In this document: piece after piece, positions 38,843-50,600 of the stretch
Numbering within the stretch: the first letter of the stretch is position 1
Layout: each line of letters opens with the position of its first letter
Source of the DNA: Craterostigma plantagineum
Lineage: Eukaryota; Streptophyta; Magnoliopsida; Lamiales; Linderniaceae
DNA: 64,000 nt
Reading direction: 5' to 3'
Assembly (NCBI GenBank): GCA_027422505.1
Contig: JAPQWV010000001.1
Span: forward strand, 558,001-622,000
Translations under genes and position numbers: made by a program
The notes under the pieces: generated by a model
Told to the model about the DNA's origin: nothing
Seen by the model: only the letters and a program-made list of their open reading frames with translations
The model's database searches: none

Positions 38843-40078
38843 ATGAGTACGTTGGATTTGGCCAGAGCAGAGCTTGGCCTAGCAGTTTTGTATCTGAACA
38901 AAGCTGAGGCAAGAGACAAGATATGCAGGACAATACAGTACGGCTCAAGGTTCTTGAGCAACGGCGAGCCCGGCGTGGCTCAAAACGTCGAGAAATCTAC
39001 GAGCTTGGCTCGCAAAGTTTTCCGTCTGTTCAAGGTCAGATTTTTTTTTTCTTTCTTTCTCATATCAGTTCGATTTCTTAATCTTCTTCCATCTTCAAAC
39101 AGTTCATCAACGATCTCCATGCTCTGATTAGCCCAAACGCCCCAGGAACCCCACTTGCCATCACATTACTGGGAAAGGTATTGTTATTCAGACATCATCC
39201 ACACACTTGACTATGAGTTAATATGATGTATGTAATGTATGTAATTTCGATATTCTCTTCAGTCGAAGAACGCCCTCTTGTCGACTTTCTTGTTCCTCGA
39301 CCAAATCGTTTGGCTGGGCAGGTCAGGCATATACAAGGTAACAGTTCTTTCCGATCTCCGAGCAATTTTTTTTCCTAAAACCTATTCACCGTAATAAGGT
39401 TATCCATCTCTACTCGGTTAGAACAAAGAACGCGCTGAGCTCATCGGAAGGATATCTCTCTTCTGTTGGATGGGTTCATCGGCCTGCGCCACCTTAGTCG
39501 AGGTGCGCACCGTTTTAACTTTTCTCCATTTCTTTTTCCTTTTTCATGTATCCTACGATCACTTGTTGCTGTCGTAGATCGGAGAACTCGCAAGGCTTTC
39601 TTCTTCGATGAGTAAGTTAGCCAAGGAGTTGAAGAACACCGATAAATACAAAGTAAGTAATAATAAGCAAATAAACAAACAAGCAAGCAAGCTACTGCTA
39701 ACTACCCTCAGAAGCTCATCGATCTTTGTACGTTATTTTGTTTTCTCTTTCTTTGAATATGAAGAACGAGGCGTACAAAAGCAAGGTTGAGCAGTCGAAT
39801 GAGAGGTCATTAGCGCTGGTGAAAGCAGCCATGGACGTAGTTGTTGCTATAGGTCTGCTTCAGCTCGCGCCGAAGAAGGTGACTCCTCGGCTCACTGGTG
39901 CCTTTGGCTTCGTTACCTCGCTCATCTCTTGCTATCAGGTGATTGTTAGATAGATTCTGTTTTTATTTTATTCATATCGGTGTAATAAACGTAGTGCTTT
40001 TTTTTTTTTTTGGGTGCTGACTGTTTTGGTTTTGCTGTGAAGCTTCTTCCATCGCCACACAAGGCGAAGGCAAGCTGA
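38843..40078 (+). CDS. PEX11: Peroxisomal membrane protein PEX11, C/D/E type (intact copy)
   Basis: Seven exons (38843-39034, 39103-39177, 39263-39337, 39422-39502, 39578-39652, 39765-39938, 40043-40078) encode 235 residues, the usual length of the plant PEX11C/D/E group. The N-terminal part (residues 1-64, with YLNKAEARDKICRTIQYGSR) forms the conserved amphipathic helix region that bends the peroxisome membrane. Hydrophobic segments follow in exons 3-4 (STFLFLDQIVWLGR, SLFCWMGSSACATL) and in exon 6 (LVKAAMDVVVAIGLLQL, GAFGFVTSLISCY). The C-terminus is short and basic (HKAKAS). PEX11 proteins promote peroxisome elongation and division. All splice phases fit. The copy at 16025-17253 has three coding deletions. 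Confidence 0.9.
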
Positions 40079-41334
40079 CTCGGCGGCGGGTGAAAGAAAC
40101 GGTGTAAAATCATAAAAAAATCTGAACAGTTTTCGTTCCTATTCTGTCTTGGAAAGTGAAACAGTTATGGGTGTCGTTGTTTTGTGTGCCTTTGAATTGC
40201 TCCTACGCGGTTCATTTCATTCAAACCTTTTGAGTGATAAACACACACACACACAATACATATACAACATGTGATGTATTCATGCGTAAATATTAGCAAC
40301 ATTATTAAATTACCACTTTTTTGTAAGACAATTAAGATTACAAGAATCGATTACAAAATTAATCAGGTTTCGTTTCGACTATCGTTATTTTCGTTTTACA
40401 CCGCAAGCGACGTCGTTTTTATTATGTCCGAAAAACCCAATTTTATCAACACTTTCTCAATTCGGTAAACCGGCCGAACCGACCGAATAACCGAAAATTT
40501 GGTACAAACCGAATTCGGTTCGGTATTCGGTTTTTATAAAAAAAATCGGTAATTCGGTTCGGTACAGATATACTGGTTATGTATATCGTACCGAACCGAA
40601 TTACCGAATTTTATTATTAAAAATATATTTAATATGTTAAAATTAATATTACCCAACCTCTCAGCAAATCATTGAAGCACTATTCAGTATATTAAATCAT
40701 GTAACGTAAACGGCCCAGCCCATTACAGGGTATATTCTCTCATCCCTCACCTCACTTCTCAGCTCACAGTCCCACTCGCACAACGAACCCTAGCCAAACA
40801 GCCCCAAATTGAAAGCAAAGCTCAATCACAGTTTATCTCGCAACGCAGCCATCTTCCTCGCCATTATCGTGTTGATTTAAGCCTTTGGAGTTTTCTATTC
40901 GGGTGAGTGCTTTACGAAATTTCATGATCTGAGTCCAAAGCTCAATCACTTGTGTCACGCAGCAACAGTGCCAGCTGAATGTTTTCTTTTAAATATTTTC
41001 CTAAAAATTCGGTTCGGTATTTTTAAATTCGGTTTCTTTTAAATATTTTTTTAAAAATTCGCAGCAACAGTGCCGGCTGAATTAAATTTCGGTATAACCG
41101 AATACCGGACCGAGAAATTCGGTCTATAGGGGTGTTCGCAATTCGGTAAACCGAACCGAAATACCGAATTACCGAAAATTCGGTACAAAACTGAACCGAA
41201 CCGAAAAATTCGATTCGGTATTCGGTTTGCTAAAAATAAAAATTCGGTAACTCGGTTCGGTACATGTATACTGGTTCGATCGAATGACCGAATTGTTATA
41301 TTTGTTATTAATAAATATATTAAGTATGTTAAAA
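40079..41334. repeat. TTCGG-rich tract and older AIR synthase leader copy
   Basis: After the PEX11 3' flank (CA repeats near 40244) come AT-rich and TTCGGTTCGG-type inverted words from about 40455. At about 40680-40970 lies a sequence related to the true leader of the AIR synthase gene, with cgaaccctagccaaacagcc, ctcgcaacgcagccatcttc and gggtgagtgctttacgaaat. It lacks any coding exon behind it. The tract continues past 41176, the right edge of the duplication. A TAGGGGTGTTCGCAATTCGG motif at about 41127 resembles a hAT transposon end. Confidence 0.6.
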
Positions 41335-41700
41335 CTATTCCCACCCACTATAGACGGCCCAACCCAAGCACAATAAGTAATATTAAAACAACTATAAAAG
41401 GCCCAGCCCAATAACAAAAATAATGAGGGTTCTAACTTCTATCCAAATTCAATCATCTCCACTCTCTCTCACCTCACGCACGCCGTCTCCCTCAGCTCAC
41501 AATTGCATCGGCCACCCTCAGTCCCTCACAGCACGAACCCTAGCCAACCAGCCCCAAATTGAAAACAAAGCTCACTCACAGTTTGTCTCGCAGCGCAGCC
41601 ATATTCCTCGGCTTTCTCGAGTTGATTCGAACCTTTGGAGTTTTTAATCGGGTGAGTGCTTTAAGAAATTTCATGTTCTCAGTCCAGAGCTCGACGTGCC
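41335..41700 (+). promoter_or_regulatory. AIR synthase promoter and 5' UTR exon
   Basis: Site II-like GGCCCAGCCCA at 41400-41410 (TCP-factor type elements of housekeeping genes) is followed by a telo-box AACCCTAG near 41536-41543. A transcribed leader then ends at a GTGAGT donor near 41652. The matching acceptor TTCCCAG lies just before the start codon at 42055, so there is a 5' UTR intron of about 0.4 kb. The intron is filled with TTCGG-type repeats and two AACAAACAGCCCTA motifs. Assignment of the UTR exon is inferred from splice signals. Confidence 0.5.
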
Positions 41701-42054
41701 AACTGATTTTGTCTTTTTTTTTTTTTTAATTCGGTTAACCGATCGGTTGACCGAAATAACCGAATTATATTTCGGTAATAACCGAATACCGAACCGAGAA
41801 ATTCGGTTCGGTATTCGGTTTTGAAAATAGCCGAACCGATTTTTCGGTTAACCGAAATTTCGGTTCGGTTGGTTCGTTTTGTACCGAACAAACAGCCCTA
41901 GTTCAGTATTCGGTTTTGAAGATAGCCACCGAAATTTCGGTTCGGTTCGGTTCATACCGAACAAACAGCCCTACTATATGACTGAATTCTTACCCTTTGG
42001 CCACCACTAAGCCCTAACTTGCTCTTAATTGAATTCCCAGCGACAGGAGGTACG

Positions 42055-43978
42055 ATGAACACGTCGATTAGAGCGAGTGCTGAAGTATCTTACTGCATTT
42101 CGAACCTTTGCGGTCGTAAGCTGCCTAAGGTTGAGCTTGCAGGAGTTTCGAGCAGGTCGTGTTATCAATTTTCGTACGACGGCGGCAAGAAGAATGTCAA
42201 AGGCATTAAGGGAATCAAGAGGAAGGGTGCTTCATTTTCGATGTCGGCGGGTGGAGACAAGGTTGATAAGGGGCTTACGTATAAGGATGCGGGCGTGGAC
42301 ATTGATGCTGGCTCGGAACTTGTCCGAAGAATAGCTAAGATGGCTCCTGGTATTGGAGGCTTCGGTGGGCTCTTTCCTTTGGGTATGAATTTTATTCTCT
42401 TTCCCTGCCTGGCTTTCAGCTGTAAAAAGATTCAAACTTATATGTCCAATTAGTTAAACCTCACAACTAAACTGATGACAACATATTTCCCAGGCGATTC
42501 CTATTTGGTGGCTGGTACGGATGGAGTGGGGACCAAACTGAAGCTGGCTTTCGAGACTGGAATTCATGAGACGATTGGCGTTGATTTGGTTTGTAAAAAA
42601 ACTAGTGTTTCGCCACGTTCTTTGTTAATTATTGCATCGCAGTGCTTGAGTTGTGTAAGTATCTTTTTTGTTAGGTTGCTATGAGTGTTAATGACATAGT
42701 CACGTCTGGGGCGAAGCCGTTGTTCTTTCTCGATTACTTCGCCACAAGTCGTCTGGATGTTGATCGTGCAGAAAGGGTACGTTTGATTTCTTCGCTTGAA
42801 AAGTATGTTAGTTCTTTTCTGTACCACAAAGCTGTCATTATTCGGCTTTTAGTTATAGAAATGAAGAGTTCCACTATGCTGCAGGTCGTCAGAGGCATAG
42901 TGGATGGTTGCCAACAGTCTGACTGCACTCTTCTTGGCGGAGAGGTGTGTTATGTCTTTTGTTCAGTGAAGCGTATTTGGATTTGCATCTACATGTTAAA
43001 TATGTGAAGCGATGATTAAGGATTACACCTGAGTGCAAATGCACGCTTTATCTTTCTTTTCTTGAATCTGACTTTACCGCATGTCTCTTTCAGACAGCAG
43101 AGATGCCTGGCTTCTATGCAGAAGGTGAATACGATCTGAGTGGCTTTGCTGTGGGCATTGTGGCAAAGAACTCAGTCATTGATGGAAAGAACATCGAGGT
43201 CGGGGATGCTCTCATTGGTCTACCTTCTAGTGGGGTTCATTCAAATGGCTTCTCCCTCGTTAGAAGGTAGCATAATAACCTAACAAGACGAGATAATCTT
43301 TTAGCTTGCGAGATTCATTACAGTTTAACTTGATGGTACCACTGCATCTCATGCCCAGGGTTATCGAGCGCAGTAATTTATCTCTAAAGGATAATCTTCC
43401 CGGTTCATCAGTTACGCTGGGCGAAGCACTGATGGCTCCTACAGTTATTTACGTTAAGCAGGTGAAACATTCATGGCCTTCCCAATCATGAAAGTATAAT
43501 TTCTTTTCTCACCAAACATCTCATGAACTCAGAGATTCAACTATTCAGGTTCTTGACATCATTAGCAAAGGCGGAGTAAAAGGGATCGCCCACATAACTG
43601 GCGGCGGTTTCACCGACAATATTCCCCGAGTCTTTCCAAAGGGCTTGGGAGCCCTTATTCGCAAAGACTCGTGGGCCGTGCCTCCCATTTTCAAGTGGAT
43701 CCAAGAGGTAATGTAATAACTCAAAATTTATCCCCCCCCCCCCCCCCCCCCCCCCCAATATCAATGGCGCCAAATACGTAATCTACGAATGTGTTTGGAC
43801 TTAAAAGGCTGGAAGAATCGACGATGCTGAGATGATGCGTACCTTTAACATGGGGATTGGAATGGTGATTGTAATGAAAGAAGAGTCCGCTCGCAGATTA
43901 CTCGAGGACGGAGGTAATGGCGTTTATCGCATCGGTGAGGTTATAAGTGGCGAAGGAGTAAGTTATAGATCTGATTAA
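42055..43978 (+). CDS. PUR5: Phosphoribosylformylglycinamidine cyclo-ligase (AIR synthase), organellar
   Basis: Eight exons (42055-42382, 42494-42588, 42675-42776, 42885-42944, 43094-43266, 43359-43461, 43549-43707, 43808-43978) encode 396 residues. About 65 N-terminal residues rich in Ser, Arg and Lys form a likely plastid or mitochondrial transit peptide. The mature enzyme starts near [13 protein letters not shown]. The PurM core shows [66 protein letters not shown] and [14 protein letters not shown]. It closes FGAM to aminoimidazole ribonucleotide with ATP, the fifth step of purine synthesis. The start at 42055 directly follows a 5' UTR intron acceptor. Intron 7 contains a run of 25 C. The gene reads intact, downstream of the duplicated region. 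Confidence 0.93.
43732..43756. repeat. Poly-C tract in AIR synthase intron 7
   Basis: A run of 25 C bases starts 25 nt after the 5' splice site. Such runs are unstable and hard to sequence, so the exact length is uncertain. It is a possible length polymorphism. Confidence 0.9.
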
Positions 43979-44639
43979 AATGGCTGCCGAGCGCCATAAA
44001 CAGTTTTGTTGAATGGTATTGTACGGATACGTTGTTTCTCTAGACTAACCTCAACTGAGATGGCTAGTTTTGTTTATGTAGGCTTTAAACTGCCGAGATT
44101 TTTGTGCGTTCTCTAACACTAGAGATTTGAAGGAGCTCTCTTTGTCGGTAATATGGCTATTTACCATAAAGATATATGCGTATAACTATAGTACAAGAGA
44201 ATTATATACAAGCATCTTCGAATGGTCGTAATTTCGAAGAAAAAGAATATGTTTATACGCTCATACAAAAAAAAAAAGAAAAAGAAAAAGAACTCATTGG
44301 TGTACGTATAACTTCGCTATATTCCCGATGTTTAGAAACGTCATCAAATAATGTGTATTATTATAACATTCTTTCTGATACACCAAATTTACATATTTTT
44401 CAGTGAAAAATTTAAAATCGATATATTTAGTGAATTAAAGCGCATACATACATACACAGCATACCGTACGTACAATACAATGAGACAATATATATATATG
44501 TGTGTGTATTGATTCTCGATCCAGCGAAAGGTCGTCCATTGTCAATCGTTTCGATTTAGCTGTAGTTTGGAGTGCATTTTCAGCTCTTTTACATCTGACG
44601 TTCAAAGACGCGTTGCAGTTTGTAAGGAGCTTAATTGCA
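43979..44639. other. AIR synthase to PMM intergenic region
   Basis: 660 bp holding the AIR synthase 3' flank and the phosphomannomutase promoter and leader. It includes a short A-rich microsatellite (aaaaagaaaaagaaaaaga) near 44270 and a (TA)n/(TG)n stretch near 44490. No gene was seen. Confidence 0.45.
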
Positions 44640-47600
44640 ATGGCTGTGAGGAGACCCGGTTTGATTGCTCTTTTTGATGTTGATGGAACGCTCACAGCTC
44701 CGAGAAAGGTTTTTAATTTTTCGTTTTAATTCTGATTTTTTTTTTTCCTATTGCGCTTGGATTTGATCGGCAATTTATTGATTGGATGTTCCTGTTACAT
44801 TGAAGCCAGCTTTGGTTCGCTAAATTGAGTTGATCGTCGTCTTTAAATGTTGAAATTAACTATCTTGATTGGTCGATGAAGTGAGTCGATAGGGGAAACA
44901 CATCGCCTGCACGTGATGTTATCGTCTTCATGCCATGAATTATAGCTCCGTCGTGATGATGTGTGAAGTGGTCCCGGTACGATATGGATGTAAAACACTA
45001 AGTATAGACTAGATGTTGGGTAGGATGTCGGGGTAACACTCAACCTAACATTCAGGTGCACAACGGAATATTCTAACTACTTAGTGACGAAACTGAAATA
45101 ACACGGGATGTAAATCTGTGCAGCAAGTTATAAAAACTTGCTGCGTGCCTCAAGGCAAAATTCCACTACAGCAATGGATGCAAAACAACTATCCGAAGAT
45201 AGTAAAAACAAGCCTAGAAAAAGAATCGACACGATCCTGAAAACCTACGAAGAACTAAGACTTCAGAAGGCTCAATACTAGGCTAAAAGACGACTCTCGA
45301 CATCTATAAAAATCGCTCAAACACAATGTGTGCTTCGCTCATATTTTACGCTCAATATATCGCTCAAAGTGGCTCCATGAAAGTTCGCTCGAAAGTCGTA
45401 AGTTGCAGCTCGAAAATAACTCTTATTTATAGACCTTGTCTCCCTCTTGAATTGGTAAAAAGATCCCTTGAATATCTCTTCAAATATCTCTTCGAAGATC
45501 TCCCTAAATATAGTATATATATTTAGTTCGAATCTTCTCATCTCATTGGCCGATTCCTTATCTCCTATTTATGGCAGCTGGTTGAATGATTCTCTTTGAT
45601 ATTCAGATCTTCTAATCTTGGTCGTTGCTTGACTTGATCTCTTTTGATCTTCAAATCTTCTATTTATGGTAATTGCACTTCCTAAATTCGTTCAAGCAGC
45701 TCCACACGCTTTCCACACGGTTTGGACACGTTTCAGCACTTTACCACGTCCTGCATATCAGTAAATAAAGCTATAATAAAAGGTTAAACGGTTTTGGGCA
45801 TGAAAGATAAAATCGAATGTTGACAGACACCAATGTTGGCTGAAATGTTAGCCCAATATTTGTCAAAGCTGAGCTCGTCAACATTAACAATCTCCCCCTT
45901 TTTATCTTTCTTCCCAAAACCCGTGCAGATTTAAAAGTTCCAAAACTCCCCCTGAAGGCAAAATTCTCAATGGAGTGGTGTTTCCTTCTGATGCTTTCTC
46001 GAGCTCCCCCTGTTTGTTCGGCTCCTTATTCTGCTCCCCCTGAATGTCCTTATCTCCCCCTTTTTATCTGCACAACCTTCTCCCCCTTTTTGGGAAGAAA
46101 GAAAAGACACAGAGAACTTCTCTGTTAGCCAACTTGCAGATGTTGAGGTAACATGTGGCCCAACATTCTGAGACTCAGAAACAAGTTAGTTCGCCATAAA
46201 GAAATCAAAGATAAATCCAAAAAAAATTATATGAGCACAGAATGTATAACCCATGAATTATATCAGAAATGTAGGGGCAGAGAGTAATGTCAGCGAGCCA
46301 CTTAAATATAATTTAGACAGTTTAGAGGATAAGGTCGAATCAGGTCACAACTGTCTAACTAAACAAGGAGCTAATATGGTATATGGAAGAATCGGTCATA
46401 AAAAATATAGTAGCAAATCAGATCATGATTCAACCAAAAATACCAAGTCAAAGGTCATAATAGAATCGAGCAAGACTAACCGTTTGAGCGACAATGAGGA
46501 TCACTTGAGCCAAGTGTAACACGCTGTTCTTCGAGAGTTCTAATGCAATTCTGAGAGATATCTAAACTAGACACACGAAACCAACAAATGCTGACCTAAA
46601 CTAATGCACATAAACGAAAGCACAAAAATATAGCATGATCAAACTGACAGTCACATATGTTGCCCCAACATAAGACTCAACATTCTACTCTGAAATTCGA
46701 GACTTTTCTGTTCAACACCCTAAACTCAATTCCCTTTCATTTTCTGCCCTACTTACCTCACTATAAACTAGTAATATTATGCACAGCCCTTATAAGATCC
46801 TTATCATCAAGGTTAGGATTTTTGTCGCAAAGAGTGCATCGTCACCGCGAATGCCGTGCACCTAGGGAACTTATTACCTGAACCTATATCTTGAAAAAGA
46901 ATCAGAGCAATATATATATATATATTTATTTTCTCTCTTTTTTTTTTTTTTAGGGAAGAGGGTCATTTCAGGGAACGGTCTAGATGAGTCAAATCATTTC
47001 ACAGAATAACAGAGAGAACATTAAATCAAACATCAAAACAGTGACATCAAGTTCGACATATGCTATGTTGATCCAAATGTTGGACCAACATTCAGACAGA
47101 CTGATGCAAACCTATGGATTTTTTCAGGTCCGAAAACCTTTCAAAATCCAATGCTTTCGTGAAAATGTCAGCTAACTGATGTTTCGTGTCTACATGCTCA
47201 ATGCGCACTAATTCTTTCTCTACCATATCTCTCAGAAAATGATGTCTTATATCTATATGCTTCGTGCGTGAATGCTGGATAGGGTTCTTAGATATGTTGA
47301 TGGCACTAAGGTTATCACAATACATGAGGACTGACTCGCACTCTAAACCATAGTCACACAACATGCTGTTCAACCATAGTAATTGCGTACAGCAACTACC
47401 CGCAACAACATACTCAGACTCAGCAGTAGATAAAGACACACAATTCTGTTTCTTACTGTACCATGCAACTATATTGTTACCTAAGAAGAAACAGCCGCCA
47501 CTTGTGCTCTTGCGATCATCCTCGTCACCTGCCCAATCAGCATCGCTGTAGCCTACAAGACTCATATTAGTATCTTTAGAGAACCATAACCCTAGGCTAC

Positions 47601-50600
47601 ACGATCCACTCACATATCGAAGTATACGCTTCACAGCATTAAGATGGGACACCTTAGGCTCAGATTGATATCTAGCACAGACACATACGCGATACATAAT
47701 ATCGGGTCTACTCGCTGAGAGATTAAGCAAACTGCCTATCATGGATCGATATAATGTTGGGTCAACATTCTGTCCAACATTGTCTTTACTAACCTTTTGT
47801 GAGGACCCCATGGGAGTTTTCATTACCTTAGCTGTGTCGAGTCCGAACTTTTTCACCATGTTCTTCGCGTACTTCTCGTGAGACATGAATATACCGTTAC
47901 TACTTTGCTTAATCTGTAATCCTAAGAAAAAGGTTAGTTCCCCAATCATGCTCATCTCGAACGTAGTATTCATCGCCTGCACAAACTGATCTAGCATAGA
48001 TTGTGAGCTTGAGCCAAACACAATATCATCAACATAAACTTGGGCAATCAAAATATCCGAACCGACCCTTTTTACAAAAAGAGTGCGGTCGGCCTCACCT
48101 CGTACGAACCCAAATTCAAGTAGGAACAAAGTCAACCTACCATACCAAGCTCGAGGAGCCTGCCTTAGACCATAAAGCACTTTCTGCAACTTAAAAACAT
48201 AATTAGGAAAATGTGGATCTTGAAATCCTTTCGACTGCTCAACATAAATATCTTTATCAATATAGCCATTCAAGAACGCACCATTTTCATCACAGAAATC
48301 ATAGGATAACTGAGTCTCAAACTCTCTATCATGATCAGTCCTAATATGAAAAATGTGGCCACGAAAATCATTCTTGACCATATCACAAAAGTTTTTGAAA
48401 AAATCGAACAATTCTGATTTTTCCCTAAAAAATGTCCATGCAAATCTAAACAAGTCATCAACCAGCACATAAGCATATTTTCGACCACCAATACTACCTG
48501 CTGCTATCGTACCCATCAAATCCATGTGTATTAACTGAAAACAGTTATCAATTTTAAAATGTTGAGTAACATGTTGATCAACATTATGGCTAGCATGCAC
48601 TTTCTTACCCTTTAAACATGACTCACATACAACCTTACCAAACTCCTTAAGCTTCGGCACGCCTCTGATCGCCTCATGCTTGATAAGCTGCTCCAATGTT
48701 TGGTGGTTAACGTGGCGCAGTTTGTAATGCCCAAGTATGATACCGTCTTCGTCTTTCGATATTTGGCACACGTCCTCGAGGTCATCTCGACTGAGAATCC
48801 GTCCTTTAGCACCTCCTCCAAACGTCACAGATCCACTCCGTAAAGGCATGTAATCACTTCTATACTGTTTGGTACCCGTCATATGTCGGAAACACCCGCT
48901 ATCGAAGTACCAAGAACCTGTCACGTTAGCTCGAAAGGAGGTATATACTACATGGCATTTATGAACAGATTTCTCTACCCAAACTTTCTTAGATGGTAAA
49001 GCATTTGGACCACCAGAATTTGAAGGTGAGCCAGATGAACTTTCTCCAGACACACCTTTCAACACTGATTTCTCAATGTTGAGCGGGATGTTGGATGACA
49101 TTTCAGCCGACATCGATTTCTTTGCAGAAATCTCCCCCTTCAATTTCCAGCAGTATGGTGTAATATGACCAGGCTGCATACGATAATGACACTTAAACGA
49201 TCTATCCTTAGACTTACAAGTAGCATGCTTCATACTTTTCTTAATAGTCACAGTCTCACATCGATCGTTAGCAACATGGGAATTTTCAAAAACAAACTTT
49301 GATCGATCGTAAGTGGCAGAATCTAGAACATGCTGTGAATTGTAACCTAAGCCATGAGTATCAGAAATACCTATTGACAATACCTCATCAAGAATCGATT
49401 TACCCTTGTTCAATTTTGAGAACGTCTCGTCAGCCTTATCGACTTGCTTCTGAAGTTTATCGATCTCCTTGTCTTTTCTCTTCAACACGACTTCCACCTT
49501 GTTCATCCCTTCTAGCAGGCTTTTGATCATCTTTTTGCTCTTCTCATTTTCCTCGGTCAGCGTTTTCACGATTACTTCCAGTTCCGAGTTTTTCGCCTTT
49601 TCCTTCGCATACTCCGTGGACAGCAGTTTGAAGGCTTCATTCTTCTGAACTTCTTCACGAACATCAGTTTCTAAACCTGCATCATCAGAACTAGAATACT
49701 CATCAAAACAGTTTGAATCATCATAATCGAAAATGATATGTTTTTCAGATGTTGAGTCAGATGTTGGCTCAACATCAGTTACCGCAGTGAAACCGATTTG
49801 ATAATCTTCGTCGTCCGAGAAGGATTGCACGGTCACTGATGATTGCTTAGTCTCCTTGGCATACTGTTCTTCCTCTTCATCATCGGAAAGATCGATCCAC
49901 ATAACTTTTCCGTGCTTGCGGAGGGTATTTGCACACTCGTTGGCAAAATGACCCCATCCTTGACATTCATAGCATCTTTCAGATTCGTAGTTGATGTTCT
50001 TCTTCTTTCCATCTGGATTGCGTTTGAAGAAGGGAGGCGCCGATGAAGGTTCTGCTTTGGTATTCTGGCCCTTCCTGAATGTTGGGCCAACATTCTGCTC
50101 GACATTCTTCTTCTGAAAGAACTTTGTGAATTTCTTCACGAACATAGCCATATCCTCATCATTGTCAGTGTCAACTTCAGTTTGCACCTTGGATGACTGA
50201 CTGACTAGAGCAATGCTTTTGCCACGTGAAGCTCTCTTTTGGACTTCGAGGTTGATCTCATAGTTCTTCATGATGTTCATCAACGTGTTGAATTCCATCG
50301 TGGACAGGTTATGTGCTTCCTCAACGGCCGCTACCTTCACATTAAATTTTTCGATTAGCGTACGTAAAGCTTTAGAAACCATTACCTTATTTGCAATCGG
50401 ATCTCCGAGGCTAGCACACTCGCTTGAAATCGTCAAAATCTTCCCGAAGTATGTGGTGATGTCCTCGTCTTCCTTCATTCTAAGGTTTTCAAACTGATTG
50501 AGGAGATAGCGCAGTTTGGTTTCCCTCACGCTCGCATCGCCTTCGCAGTACCTCTGAAGTAGATCCCAAGCGTTCTTTGCCGTCGAACAATTCTGAATGA

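Larger units (their letters stand above)
18347..41176. repeat. Segmental duplication, copy 2
   Basis: This is the full-length copy, 22830 bp, running from the middle of the PPR gene to the TTCGG-rich tract upstream of AIR synthase. Beyond 41176 the single-copy sequence continues smoothly into the AIR synthase gene, so the right edge is the native context. The left edge at 18347 is the novel junction. This copy retains the 4021-bp block (32854-36874) that copy 1 lacks. It has damage of its own in the P450 gene. Confidence 0.95.

Noticed and set aside
46253..46519. 88-codon plus-strand frame between pol and the 3' LTR, as a possible extra retroelement gene
   Set aside because: It is on the strand opposite to gag-pol and has no recognisable domain or transmembrane segment; likely chance.
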